A stretch of 36,327 bases of DNA. It comes from Deltaproteobacteria bacterium (GTDB lineage: Bacteria; Desulfobacterota; Desulfobulbia; Desulfobulbales; JAJRZW01). Location of the stretch: assembly GCA_024275015.1 (NCBI GenBank), contig JAJRZW010000047.1:1-36327 (forward strand), given 5' to 3'. Of the stretch, positions 13,958-22,000 are shown one piece after another. A model generated the notes under the pieces. It was not told where the DNA came from, did no database searches, and saw nothing but the letters and a program-made list of their open reading frames with translations. Every line of letters starts with the position of its first letter. Positions within the stretch are counted from its first letter, which is position 1. A program made the position numbers and the translations under genes.

Positions 13958-15220
13958 TCATGGAGCGCTTATCTTTATTCCGTCAATGATCCCGGTGGTT
14001 GAATGACCCGCGACCAGGGGAATGGATAACACCCGGCCGCCGTAGGCCTCAACCCCGGGTCCGCCGACAATTTTCTCCACCGGCCAGTCGCCGCCTTTTA
14101 CCAGGATATCGGGTCTGACCATCCTTATCAACTCAATGGGGGTGTCTTCCCCGAAGATGACAACGAAATCAACACAGGCGAGGGCGGCGATCACCCGGGC
14201 CCGGCCTGACTCGTTGTTCACCGGCCGTTCTTCCCCTTTCAGCCGGCGCACCGAAGCGTCGGAGTTGAGCCCAAGCACCAGACAGTCGCCCAGGCGACGC
14301 GCCTCTTCCAGGTAGATGACATGACCGGGGTGGAGAATATCAAAACAACCATTGGTGAACACCACCTTTTGCCCGTTTTTCCGATAAGGGGCCAGATGTT
14401 CGCTGATCTCTTCCCGGGAGACGACCTTTGTTGCCGCCCTGTCCGCCGGCGCCGGCGATGCCACGGTGGAAAAACGCTGCCGGACCGTGTCGGTCAATCC
14501 CATGTCAACCGTGACCATGGCCGCCTCTTCCCCGGCACCGGCCTCTGAAAGGACCGTTCCGTCCGGGGCGATCACGCCCGAATAACCGCCGGGTTCATCG
14601 CTGATGCGGCCGCAGGCGTTGGCGGCAACGACAAAGGCCTGGTTCTCAAGCGCCCGGGCCTTGAGCAACAACCGCCACTGGCCGATCCTGGCCCCGGGCC
14701 ACTGAGCCGAGACCACGATTATTTCCGCCCCGGACGCCACCGCCCCCCTGGCAAGCTCCGGGAACCTGAGTTCAAAACATACCAGCGGCGCGATCCCGGC
14801 CACCGGGGTTTTCCACCTGCCCGGCAACGGACCGGGGGCAAAAAAACGGTCCTCACCCATGGGCGCGAACAGCCGCGACTTGCGATGTCGGCCCATAATC
14901 CCGTCCGGCCCGACCAGAAACATGGTGTTGTATATCCGCGCTCCATCCACCTCCGGCAGACTTCCAGCCAGAAACACCCCCAGCAGCCGCGCCGTTTTCG
15001 TCAATATGGCAATTATTTCCGGAGTCCGTCCGCCGTGCGCGTCCATCCGCGAATAATCAAAACCGCAACTCCACATCTCTGGCAGGACAAGAAGGCCGGG
15101 GGATGAAACGACAAGGGAATCAAGGCCGCGAACAAAAGAGGAAAGGTTGGCCTCAATGTCTCCGGGGACCACGGCAAACTGGATAAAACCACAATTTATT
15201 TTTCTGGATTCAGGGGACAT
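13958..15220 (-). CDS. nitrilase-superfamily amidase fused to heptose-1-phosphate adenylyltransferase
   Basis: This is one continuous 420-residue frame with two complete enzymes. Residues 8-245 form a carbon-nitrogen hydrolase of the omega-amidase/YafV type with the Glu-Lys-Cys triad: E48 in VLPEMW, K114 in RHRKSRLF, C148 in LVCFELRFPE. Residues about 283-420 form an RfaE domain II/HldE-type adenylyltransferase: VFTNGCFDILHPGH (HxGH at 297-300), GLNSDASVRRLKGEERPVN, DILVKGGDWP, HSTTGIIDGI. The second part would convert D-glycero-beta-D-manno-heptose 1-phosphate plus ATP to ADP-heptose for LPS core synthesis. The first may clear toxic alpha-keto acid amides. I know of no metabolic reason for the join. 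The gene is monocistronic, is divergent from the RACo gene, and starts at ATG 15220. The fusion is visible directly in the sequence. Confidence 0.9.
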   Translation of the reverse strand: MSPESRKINCGFIQFAVVPGDIEANLSSFVRGLDSLVVSSPGLLVLPEMWSCGFDYSRMDAHGGRTPEIIAILTKTARLLGVFLAGSLPEVDGARIYNTMFLVGPDGIMGRHRKSRLFAPMGEDRFFAPGPLPGRWKTPVAGIAPLVCFELRFPELARGAVASGAEIIVVSAQWPGARIGQWRLLLKARALENQAFVVAANACGRISDEPGGYSGVIAPDGTVLSEAGAGEEAAMVTVDMGLTDTVRQRFSTVASPAPADRAATKVVSREEISEHLAPYRKNGQKVVFTNGCFDILHPGHVIYLEEARRLGDCLVLGLNSDASVRRLKGEERPVNNESGRARVIAALACVDFVVIFGEDTPIELIRMVRPDILVKGGDWPVEKIVGGPGVEAYGGRVLSIPLVAGHSTTGIIDGIKISAP

Positions 15221-15325
15221 GCTTCACTGTTCAGGGTTGGAATTCTGGATTATGACATGCTTCTATGGTCAAGAATTTCAAATGGATAATAACATAAAAC
15301 CTGAAAACTTCCCCCAATCCTGAAT

Positions 15326-17602
15326 ATGAAACAACATCAGATCCACTTTCTCCCCGATGACATCAAAATAAACGTTGATGACGGTGAAAACCTGCTGGCC
15401 GCGGCGGCCGCGGCCGGAATCTATATTCCCGCAAGCTGTGGCGGCGACGGCGTCTGCGGCAAATGCAAGGTCAGGATCGAACAGGGCGAGGCGGCAATGA
15501 CCCAGGCCGCGGCCTTGAAAGACGACGATCCCGCCATCCGCCTTGCCTGTCAGACCACGGTCACCGGCGACCTGGTAATCCGGGTGCCGGATACCCCGGG
15601 GGCGGGCAGACGTAAACCCCAGGTCACCCGCGCCATCTCCGCCCGATCCATGTCCGATCTCGTCGGTGAATGGCAGGTCAGTCCGCCGGTGGAAAAACTG
15701 CGGATCAAATTAGAGCCCCCATCCATTGACGACAATACCCCCGACCTCCAGCGACTCCTGCGCGCAATCCGCCAGGGATGCAGCGACTGCGAAGAACCTA
15801 CCTACGATCACCCCCGACTCCTCCAGGAACTGCCCTTTACCTTGAGAGAGGCGGACTGGGAGGTGACGGTCATCCTCCTCAAGGGGAAAAGGGCCGAGGA
15901 ACCCGACCGGATCATCGCGGTTGAACCCGGCGACACCACCGACCGCCTCTACGGCCTCGCGGTGGACATCGGCACCACCACCATCTGCGGCCTGCTCATC
16001 GACCTCAATTCCGGCAAGGTGCTGGCCGAGGCCTCGTCGTATAACGACCAGATAAAATTCGGTGAGGACGTCATCAGCCGGATCATCTACTCCCAGCGCC
16101 CCGGAGGCCTGGCCGAAACCCAGAAGGCGGTGGTGCGGACCATTAACAGCGTCATCGAAACCCTGTGCAAAAAACTAATCATCAGCCCCAGTGACATCAG
16201 CTATATCATGGCCGCCGGCAACACGGTAATGAGCCACCTCCTGCTGGCAATCGACCCCAAGTATATCCGCGAGTCCCCCTACGTCCCCACCTGCAGCCAG
16301 TTCCCCCTGACCAGGGCCGCGGCCCTGGGAGTTTACGCCCACCCGTCGGTACGCCTGTTTCTCTATCCCTCCATCGCCAGTTATGTCGGCGGCGATATCG
16401 TCAGCGGCGTTCACGCCTGCCGGATGCATAAAAGCGAGTCCCTGACCCTGTTCATCGATATCGGCACCAACGGCGAGATCGTGGTCGGCAACCAGGACTG
16501 GATGGCCTGCGCCGCCTGCTCCGCCGGCCCCGCCTTTGAAGGCGGCGGCATCCGCTACGGCATGCGGGCCAATCGCGGCGCCATCGAAAACTTCCATATC
16601 CACCCCAAGACCCTTGAGCCGATGCTGATCACCATTGACCGGGGCAAACCCCGGGGTATCTGCGGCTCAGGGCTCATCGCCATTGTCAGCGAACTGCTCG
16701 AGGCCGGGGTAATCGACCAGCAGGGCAAGTTCAGCCGCGCCCTTGAAAACCCGCGCATCCGCGAGGGCCAGGACGGTTTTGAATACGTCCTAGCCTGGGG
16801 CGACACCTCAATGACCGGCGAGGATATCGTGATCACCGAGGTCGATCTCGACAACCTCATCCGCGCCAAGGGGGCGATGTACGCCGGTTACCAGACCCTG
16901 CTTGAATCCGTGGGCCTGTCCTTCGCCGATCTTGAGCGGGTGATCCTTGCCGGTAATTTCGGCGCCTATATCGACCTCGAACGGGCGATCAGCATCGGTC
17001 TTCTGCCCGACATCGACCGCGACCGTTTTTACTATCTCGGCAACGCCTCTCTTACCGGCTGCCAGATCAGCCTGATCGACAACGACCGCTTCCGCGAACG
17101 GAGCCGGGTCAGCCGCCTGATAACCAATATGGAATTGTCGGAAAACCCCGATTTCATGAACCATTACATGGCGGCACTATTTCTCCCCCATACCGACATG
17201 AGCCTGTTTCCGTCGGTAGCGGAAAAGCTTGCCGCCATTGCCGCTGATGGATGCACCATGGAACGACCTCCTTCTATGCCTGACCGGAGACCGGGACGGA
17301 TGGCCGGAAGAGATCATTACCACCGCGGCGGCAATGGCGGCGGTGCGGGTAAAATCGGGATGGCCGGAAACCTCAGACATTCACCGCGGCCGTTACCTTG
17401 GCCTGTGGGAACGGGATATCATCCCCGCGGCCGGAATCTTCACCACCATCATCGATTTCCTCGACCAGCACCCGGAGGTTGGTATTGCCGCCCCGGCCCT
17501 TTTTTGCCATCAACAACGGCTGCCAACCTTTGGCCGGCCGCGCTCCTTTTTCCGGATCATGGCCACAAGCAGGATAGAACTTGTCCCGCCGGCGGGCCGT
17601 GA
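15326..17602 (+). CDS. RACo-type reductive activator of corrinoid proteins (2Fe-2S + ASKHA ATPase); 3' end abnormal
   Basis: The N-terminal ferredoxin-like domain carries a plant-type 2Fe-2S site (C38, C44, C47, C75: SCGGDGVCGKCKV, LACQT). After a linker, a DUF4445/ASKHA ATPase domain follows: GLAVDIGTTTICGLLIDL, LLLAIDPKYIRESPYVP, LFIDIGTNGEIVVG, CSAGPAFEGGGIRYGM, GICGSGLIAIVSELL, ILAGNFGAYIDLERAISIGL. Proteins of this type use ATP to push an electron onto an inactive Co(II) corrinoid, here plausibly the corrinoid iron-sulfur protein served by AcsE downstream. Family similarity ends at about residue 635 (ALFLPHTDMSLFPSV, base 17215). The remaining 120 codons are Arg/Pro/Gly/His-rich and look like out-of-frame translation of the gene below. 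The true end is probably near 17240-17280 and the stop is lost or shifted. Confidence 0.85.
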   Translation: MKQHQIHFLPDDIKINVDDGENLLAAAAAAGIYIPASCGGDGVCGKCKVRIEQGEAAMTQAAALKDDDPAIRLACQTTVTGDLVIRVPDTPGAGRRKPQVTRAISARSMSDLVGEWQVSPPVEKLRIKLEPPSIDDNTPDLQRLLRAIRQGCSDCEEPTYDHPRLLQELPFTLREADWEVTVILLKGKRAEEPDRIIAVEPGDTTDRLYGLAVDIGTTTICGLLIDLNSGKVLAEASSYNDQIKFGEDVISRIIYSQRPGGLAETQKAVVRTINSVIETLCKKLIISPSDISYIMAAGNTVMSHLLLAIDPKYIRESPYVPTCSQFPLTRAAALGVYAHPSVRLFLYPSIASYVGGDIVSGVHACRMHKSESLTLFIDIGTNGEIVVGNQDWMACAACSAGPAFEGGGIRYGMRANRGAIENFHIHPKTLEPMLITIDRGKPRGICGSGLIAIVSELLEAGVIDQQGKFSRALENPRIREGQDGFEYVLAWGDTSMTGEDIVITEVDLDNLIRAKGAMYAGYQTLLESVGLSFADLERVILAGNFGAYIDLERAISIGLLPDIDRDRFYYLGNASLTGCQISLIDNDRFRERSRVSRLITNMELSENPDFMNHYMAALFLPHTDMSLFPSVAEKLAAIAADGCTMERPPSMPDRRPGRMAGRDHYHRGGNGGGAGKIGMAGNLRHSPRPLPWPVGTGYHPRGRNLHHHHRFPRPAPGGWYCRPGPFLPSTTAANLWPAALLFPDHGHKQDRTCPAGGP

Positions 17603-17843
17603 CGAGGTGGAAGTAGCCGCCATCTCCGTACCGGCACTGATAATGCGACCGGAAATGATCGACGAGACCGGCCTTCCCCGATCCGGCCCCGGAGGCATCG
17701 CCGCTCTCTGCCGCCGCGGCCGCCGCCGCGGCTGGCATCACTTTGCCCTGCCCCGGGCAAGGGCGGAGGTAAAAGGTGATCCGGCCCGTCTTTTCCCCGA
17801 GCACGGCCTGATTGATTTATGTCTTTATTTCACCGGCCGATGA
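17247..17843 (+). CDS. glycosyltransferase family 2-like ORF overlapping the RACo gene
   Basis: The frame is open from about 17229, and ATG 17247 (MDAPWNDLLLCLTGDRDGW) is the first methionine. It would give 198 residues. The central part has EVGIAAPALFCHQQ, RPRSFFRIMATS, AAISVPALIMRPEMIDETGL and ALCRRGRRRGWHHF, a pattern reminiscent of the acceptor half of GT2/rhamnosyltransferase-like enzymes (a mobile Arg-Arg-Gly-Trp segment after a 'large-residue-side' Met-Arg-x-Glu). No N-terminal DxD donor site is visible, so it would be incomplete or divergent. The composition is more protein-like than the RACo frame it overlaps by about 355 bases. It could be an independent gene or, after a frameshift, the C-terminus of a fused RACo protein. 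The family assignment is tentative. Confidence 0.4.
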   Translation: MDAPWNDLLLCLTGDRDGWPEEIITTAAAMAAVRVKSGWPETSDIHRGRYLGLWERDIIPAAGIFTTIIDFLDQHPEVGIAAPALFCHQQRLPTFGRPRSFFRIMATSRIELVPPAGRDEVEVAAISVPALIMRPEMIDETGLPRSGPGGIAALCRRGRRRGWHHFALPRARAEVKGDPARLFPEHGLIDLCLYFTGR

Positions 17844-17846
17844 TGG

Positions 17847-17875
17847 TTGACAAGTGATGGTTTAAACGGTAATTT
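17847..17875 (+). promoter_or_regulatory. candidate promoter for acsE
   Basis: TTGACA (17847-17852) and TAATTT (17870-17875) are separated by 17 bases. They lie about 94 bases upstream of the acsE ATG, in a 125-base gap. The -35 is perfect and the -10 is moderate. The leader is A/T-rich with an AAGGAG ribosome site just before the ATG. Confidence 0.4.
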
Positions 17876-17968
17876 CGCAAGTTATTTCTCTTTTTTACCG
17901 ACATATCAGGCTGCGGAAACGGCTGGATAATAATTTTTAACCATATTCATAAAAACAAGGAGAACAAA

Positions 17969-18865
17969 ATGGCCAATACCGTAAAAGCCATCGCCGAGAG
18001 CATCAATATCATGGGTAACCGTAGCGGCGGGGCGATGAAAGAAAGAAAACCCGGCCCGGTCGTGGAAATGGCCAAAGAAGAAACCGGGGCCGGCGCTTCC
18101 TATCTTGACCTCAATATCGGCCCGGCCCGCAAGGACGGTACCGAACTCATGCCCTGGGTGGTTGAAGCGGTGCAGAACGAGGTCGATACCCCCCTGTGTC
18201 TCGACACCACCAACACCGATGCCATGGCCGCCGGTTTCGCGGTGGTAAAAAACAAGGACGTGGCGATCATGAACTCGATCTCGGCCCAGCCCGAGCGGAT
18301 GGAAAAACTGATCCCGGTGGCGGCCGAGGCCGGCTGCAACGTCATCGCCCTGCTCTGGGGACCCGACGGCATGCCGCGGGACTCAAACGAGCGCGCCGCG
18401 ATGTCGGTTGACCTGATGATGGCCCTGATGGAGGCCGGGATCCCCAACGAGAAGATGCTTTTCGATCCCATCGCCACCCCGATCACCCTCGGCGCCGACC
18501 AGATCGCAAGCGGACTTGAATTTCTGAGCATGCTCTCAGAAATCGCCCCGGGCGCCGGTTCCACCGTCGGTCTCTCAAACGTCTCCAACGGGGTCGCCGA
18601 CCACCTGCGCAAATACCTCGACCGTACCTACCTGATAATGCTGATGAAACACGACATCTCCACTGCCATCGTCAACTCCTATGATGACGAATTGATGGCA
18701 ATCTGCCGTGGTGAACGTCAGGAACATGTGGACATGGTCCACGCGATGATGGACGGCAATGATCCCGATCCATCCACCCTTTCCGGCGTTGCCATGGAGC
18801 ATTACAAGACCTATAAGGCCCTCTCGGGACAGACGGTTTTCTCCGAGTCATGGCTTGAGCTTTAA
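17969..18865 (+). CDS. acsE: methyltetrahydrofolate:corrinoid/iron-sulfur protein methyltransferase
   Basis: The protein has 298 residues with the pterin-binding (DHPS-like) TIM barrel: NIMGNRSGGAM near the N-terminus, ASYLDLNIGPARKDG, TPLCLDTTNTDAMAAGF, AEAGCNVIALLWGPDG, MLFDPIATPITLGAD, and GLSNVSNGVADHLRKYL. The enzyme moves the methyl group of methyl-H4folate to the Co(I) corrinoid of the CFeSP in the Wood-Ljungdahl pathway. The start has AAGGAGAACAAA before the ATG. The RACo-type activator just upstream is the natural maintenance partner, because it rescues oxidised Co(II). Repeat copy C and a strong terminator follow the gene. CODH/ACS and CFeSP subunits are not in the window. DHPS-fold methyltransferases for other methyl donors cannot be excluded but are less likely in this context. 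Confidence 0.88.
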   Translation: MANTVKAIAESINIMGNRSGGAMKERKPGPVVEMAKEETGAGASYLDLNIGPARKDGTELMPWVVEAVQNEVDTPLCLDTTNTDAMAAGFAVVKNKDVAIMNSISAQPERMEKLIPVAAEAGCNVIALLWGPDGMPRDSNERAAMSVDLMMALMEAGIPNEKMLFDPIATPITLGADQIASGLEFLSMLSEIAPGAGSTVGLSNVSNGVADHLRKYLDRTYLIMLMKHDISTAIVNSYDDELMAICRGERQEHVDMVHAMMDGNDPDPSTLSGVAMEHYKTYKALSGQTVFSESWLEL

Positions 18866-18884
18866 ACTGATAAACCTCGCATAA

Positions 18885-19033
18885 CAGCCCGTTGAAAAAC
18901 GGGATGGTCGCGGCGCACGGACGCGCCGCCGATTTCACCGGATTGAAAAACCCAGTGAAATCGAGAGGTTGGCCGGAACTTATTTTGGCCAACCGGGAGT
19001 TGAAAAAGCCAGGACGGCTTTTCCAACAGTCTG
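18885..19033. repeat. dispersed hairpin repeat, copy C (inverted orientation relative to A and B)
   Basis: It contains CAGCCCGTTGAAAAACGGG, a diverged GC hairpin, an imperfect palindrome with GATTTCACCG...GTGAAATC, the hairpin GGTTGGCC/GGCCAACC with an 18-base loop region, and the outer arm around AGCCAGGACGGCTTTT. It has the same block order as copy D and is closer to copy A in the GGTTGGCC arm. It lies between the acsE stop and the terminator at 19048, so it is transcribed in the acsE 3' UTR. Confidence 0.85.
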
Positions 19034-19047
19034 ATAAGCGTAACCTC

Positions 19048-19074
19048 GGGGGGCCTGCCGGTCCCCCTTTTTTT
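19048..19074 (+). terminator. intrinsic terminator of the acsE transcript
   Basis: GGGGGGCC (19048-19055), TGCC loop, GGTCCCCC (19060-19067; one G-U pair), then seven T. This is a standard rho-independent signal on the plus strand, separated from the acsE stop by repeat C. Confidence 0.85.
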
Positions 19075-19110
19075 ATGGTTTCCCTGTCCATTGCGTCGTA
19101 AAATCAAAAC

Positions 19111-19689
19111 ATGGCCGACATTGCCTCACACCATCTGATCTACGGAAAATGCACCGACTTCATCAACGGCGAGACCCTGGTGGATACTGACGATGAACGG
19201 ATACGGCAGGGTATCGCCCGCCTTCTGGTCAACGACCGCGGCTACGACCTGGAGGAAATCATCCCCCGGCTGACCATCGAAACCCTGTTCAACCAAACTT
19301 TTGTGGTCTCGAAGATTGACTTCGCCGTCAGGATTGCGGAAAGAATATTCATGATCATCCGTTACGGCCCCGGATCTCTGGTCACCCGGGAGCGTCCCGC
19401 CATTGCCGCGGCCCGGGTTCTTTCGTCAAAATACCTGATTCCGCTGGCAGTGGTAACCAACGGCCGCGACGCCGAATTGCTGGACACTGCCGACAAAAAG
19501 GTCATCGCCACCGGCATGGAGGCGATCCCGACCCGGGAACAGGCAATGGCCATGATCGCCGGACTTTCTTTTCGCCCCGGTCTTGACGAAAAGGCCGCGG
19601 AGAGGGAAAAGAGAATAATGAACGCCTTTGATCTCGAGATATGCTGTGCCGGCGGCCCCTGCGCCCTGCCCGGGGCAAAAGAGGGCTAA
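19111..19689 (+). CDS. stand-alone type I restriction HsdR N-terminal-like protein (PD-(D/E)xK fold)
   Basis: The protein has 192 residues and resembles HSDR_N_2 proteins: FVVSKIDFAVRIAERIFMII, GSLVTRERPAIAAARVLSS, IPLAVVTNGRDAELLDT. The acidic and basic residues in this pattern fit a restriction-endonuclease-like fold, but a complete D-(E/Q)xK site is not obvious by eye. A C-terminal Cys tail (EICCAGGPCALPG) may bind metal. There is no HsdM, HsdS or helicase domain nearby, so it is not a restriction system by itself. The start ATG 19111 has no recognisable Shine-Dalgarno sequence. It lies after the acsE terminator and upstream of DAHP synthase. The function is unknown. Confidence 0.75.
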   Translation: MADIASHHLIYGKCTDFINGETLVDTDDERIRQGIARLLVNDRGYDLEEIIPRLTIETLFNQTFVVSKIDFAVRIAERIFMIIRYGPGSLVTRERPAIAAARVLSSKYLIPLAVVTNGRDAELLDTADKKVIATGMEAIPTREQAMAMIAGLSFRPGLDEKAAEREKRIMNAFDLEICCAGGPCALPGAKEG

Positions 19690-19780
19690 TTAGACACTAA
19701 TTAAAAAAATTCAGCGCGGCCCAGGGACGCTCCCGCCTTTTGCCTGAAAATCTTGTTTTACGGAATACGGAGATAAAAAA

Positions 19781-21118
19781 ATGAGCAACTGGACAAAGAC
19801 AAGCTGGAAAAACTTTCCGGCCCTGCAGCTACCCAAGTGGCCCGATCCGGAGCATCACGCGGCGGTGATGAAAAAAATCGCCGCCCTGCCGCCATTGGTA
19901 TTTGCCGGTGAGATCCGGAGCCTGAAAAAAGACCTGACCCGGGCCGGACGCGGTGAGGCCTTTCTGCTTCAGGGTGGCGATTGCGCTGAAAACTTCACCG
20001 ACTGCACCGCCCCGACAGTGCGGGAGATGCTCAAGGTCATCCTGCAGATGACCGTGGTCCTCGCCTATGCCGGCGGCAAACCGGTGGTAAAGGTGGGACG
20101 GATGGCGGGACAATACGCCAAGCCCCGTTCCTCAAACACCGAAATCCGCGACGGGGTTGAACTCCCCAGTTATCGCGGCGACATGGTCAACCTGCCCGGG
20201 TTCAGCCCCGAGGCGAGGCGACCTGATCCGGAACGGGTATTACAGGGATATTTCCTCTCCGCCTGCACCATGAACATACTCCGCGCCTTCACCCGCGGCG
20301 GTTACGCCGCCCTCGAACGGGTCCATGCCTGGAACAATGAATTCGTCAAACGTTCGCCCCAGGGAAAATCATACGAGAAACTGGCAAAACATATCGATAT
20401 GGCTATTGCCTTCATGCGTTCCACCGGGCTTGAGCCGGAAAACATCCCCCAGCTCAACCAGGCCACCTTCTACACCTCGCACGAGGCCCTGCTCCTGAAC
20501 TACGAAGAGGCAATGACCAGAAACGATTCCACCAGCGGCGACTGGTACGATTGCAGTGCACATTTCCTCTGGATCGGCGACCGCACCCGCCAGCTTGACG
20601 GGGCCCATGTGGAATTCTTCCGCGGGGTGAAAAACCCGGTGGGGATAAAGGTCGGCCCCGGCCACGACCTGGACGAACTGGTGCGGCTCATCGACCGCCT
20701 AAACCCCGCGAACGAGGAGGGGCGCATTGTCCTAATCACCCGTTTCGGGGCCGATAAAATCGCCGACTTTCTCCCCGGTCTCACCACCAGGATCAAGCGC
20801 GAAGGCAGCCATGTGGTCTGGAGCTGCGACCCGATGCACGGCAACACCTATACCAGCAAAAGCGGCCTCAAAACCCGCAACTTTGACCGGATAATGGATG
20901 AAATCAGGAGCTTCTTCGAAATCCACTGGAACACCGGCACCGTCCCCGGCGGAGTCCACTTCGAGATGACCGGAATGAATGTCACCGAATGTACCGGCGG
21001 CGGACAAAAGATCACCGACCAGGGACTGCTTGAAAACTACGACACCAGCTGCGACCCGAGACTCAACGCCGAACAGAGCCTGGAACTGGCCTTCCTGATC
21101 GCGGAGATGCTCCGATGA
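19781..21118 (+). CDS. class II 3-deoxy-7-phosphoheptulonate (DAHP) synthase
   Basis: The protein has 445 residues, the full length for plant/mycobacterial-type (class II) DAHP synthases. Signatures are SLKKDLTRAGRGEAFLLQGG, CAENFTDCTA, VVKVGRMAGQYAKPRSS, YFLSACTMNILRAF, FYTSHEALLLNYEEAMTR, HFLWIGDRTRQLDGAHVEFF, VGIKVGPGHDLDELVRLIDR, HVVWSCDPMHGNTY and GGVHFEMTGMNVTEC. The enzyme condenses phosphoenolpyruvate and erythrose 4-phosphate in the first step of the shikimate pathway. GGAG lies eight bases before the ATG. The stop overlaps the start of a small membrane-protein gene (ATGA). No other shikimate genes are near, so regulation cannot be read from the context. Confidence 0.95.
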   Translation: MSNWTKTSWKNFPALQLPKWPDPEHHAAVMKKIAALPPLVFAGEIRSLKKDLTRAGRGEAFLLQGGDCAENFTDCTAPTVREMLKVILQMTVVLAYAGGKPVVKVGRMAGQYAKPRSSNTEIRDGVELPSYRGDMVNLPGFSPEARRPDPERVLQGYFLSACTMNILRAFTRGGYAALERVHAWNNEFVKRSPQGKSYEKLAKHIDMAIAFMRSTGLEPENIPQLNQATFYTSHEALLLNYEEAMTRNDSTSGDWYDCSAHFLWIGDRTRQLDGAHVEFFRGVKNPVGIKVGPGHDLDELVRLIDRLNPANEEGRIVLITRFGADKIADFLPGLTTRIKREGSHVVWSCDPMHGNTYTSKSGLKTRNFDRIMDEIRSFFEIHWNTGTVPGGVHFEMTGMNVTECTGGGQKITDQGLLENYDTSCDPRLNAEQSLELAFLIAEMLR

Positions 21119-21318
21119 ACAGCGGTCTTCTCCTTTGGGGCGTCCTCTTTGGTTCAATCGGCATTGGATTCTTTGTCTACGGCAAAAAACAACAAAAACC
21201 GGTGCCGCTGTTCTGCGGCATAATCCTGATGGTCATTCCCTATATGGTAAGCAACACCGCCGGCCTGCTTATCGCCGGATTGATGCTGACTGCGGCGCCG
21301 TTTATCATCAAGACCTGA
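21115..21318 (+). CDS. small two-helix membrane protein
   Basis: The protein has 67 residues, almost entirely hydrophobic: helix 1 LLLWGVLFGSIGIGFFVYG, a short basic loop (KKQQKPVP), helix 2 LFCGIILMVIPYMV, then a third short hydrophobic stretch to the C-terminus. The ATG overlaps the stop of the DAHP synthase by four bases, so the two are translationally coupled. Proteins like this are common and sometimes labelled 'amino acid transport protein' without evidence. I would call it unknown. Convergent with the next gene, nine bases away. Confidence 0.75.
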   Translation: MNSGLLLWGVLFGSIGIGFFVYGKKQQKPVPLFCGIILMVIPYMVSNTAGLLIAGLMLTAAPFIIKT

Positions 21319-21326
21319 TGCCGTGA

Positions 21327-21914
21327 TCAAAGTTCAGGCTCACCCTTGATGATCATCTCGGCTATGGAAAGCTTTACCTTGGGATGGGGGCCGGCGGCGG
21401 TAAGAAGATCACGCTCAATGACCGCCAGTTCGGTCAGAAACGGAGTACGGTTGATCTCGGGAAAATCGTTTGAGCCGCTAATTTTCTCCTGAACAAAGAA
21501 ACAGCCGCCGAATCTCTTTTCCACCCCGGTGGGCATGATAATTTTTGCCGGAACCCCGTGCAGACGGCAGAGCATCATCCGCTGTCCGTAGGCCATGCAC
21601 TTTCCCTCCTGGTTCAATGGACACATGGCCAGCGGTTCTTCCCCCTTGGCCTTGAGCATACTCATCCGACCCAGATACTCCCTTGAGGTGGCCACCAGCC
21701 TGGCCTGGACATCGGCGGCCATCTGTCTGATCCCGCGGATGAGAAAGATCCACTCGATATAGGTATGGTGAATAAAGAGGCTGTCACAACAGTTGTCGTC
21801 GCATCCGTTGCAGGAAAAATCAAGTTCGGTCGCGACCCGATCGTACTCCTGGTCCATTTTCGCGTAAAGACCGGAAAGCCGGTCAAGATAAGGCTGCAAT
21901 TCCGTTGAATCCAT
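21327..21914 (-). CDS. Cys-cluster protein (YkgJ-like)
   Basis: The protein has 195 residues. An N-terminal C-x2-C-x3-CC cluster (SCNGCDDNCCDS, residues about 34-45) is followed by a helical stretch and then CPLNQEGKCMAYGQRMMLCR, which resembles the second metal-binding half of YkgJ/CxxCxxCC (UPF0153) proteins. A metal-binding role (Zn or Fe) is plausible; the biological function is unknown. There is no signal peptide or membrane helix. The gene is convergent with the small membrane protein gene. The start is ATG 21914, 86 bases from the divergent phosphomutase gene. Confidence 0.7.
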   Translation of the reverse strand: MDSTELQPYLDRLSGLYAKMDQEYDRVATELDFSCNGCDDNCCDSLFIHHTYIEWIFLIRGIRQMAADVQARLVATSREYLGRMSMLKAKGEEPLAMCPLNQEGKCMAYGQRMMLCRLHGVPAKIIMPTGVEKRFGGCFFVQEKISGSNDFPEINRTPFLTELAVIERDLLTAAGPHPKVKLSIAEMIIKGEPEL

Positions 21915-22000
21915 TTTATTTCAATCCCCTTTGGGTTAAGTTGTCGGAAGGTGTGGTTTTACCATAATTTTAAACCTGAAAACAGAGAGCCAATAAATTA

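Noticed and set aside
18892-19101. Short plus-strand ORF in repeat copy C
   Set aside because: It is repeat-derived (KNGMVAAHGRAADFTGLK), like others in copies A and B, and has no ribosome site.
19111-19689. Type I restriction-modification system
   Set aside because: Only an HsdR-N-like gene is present; no HsdM, HsdS or helicase domain is next to it.
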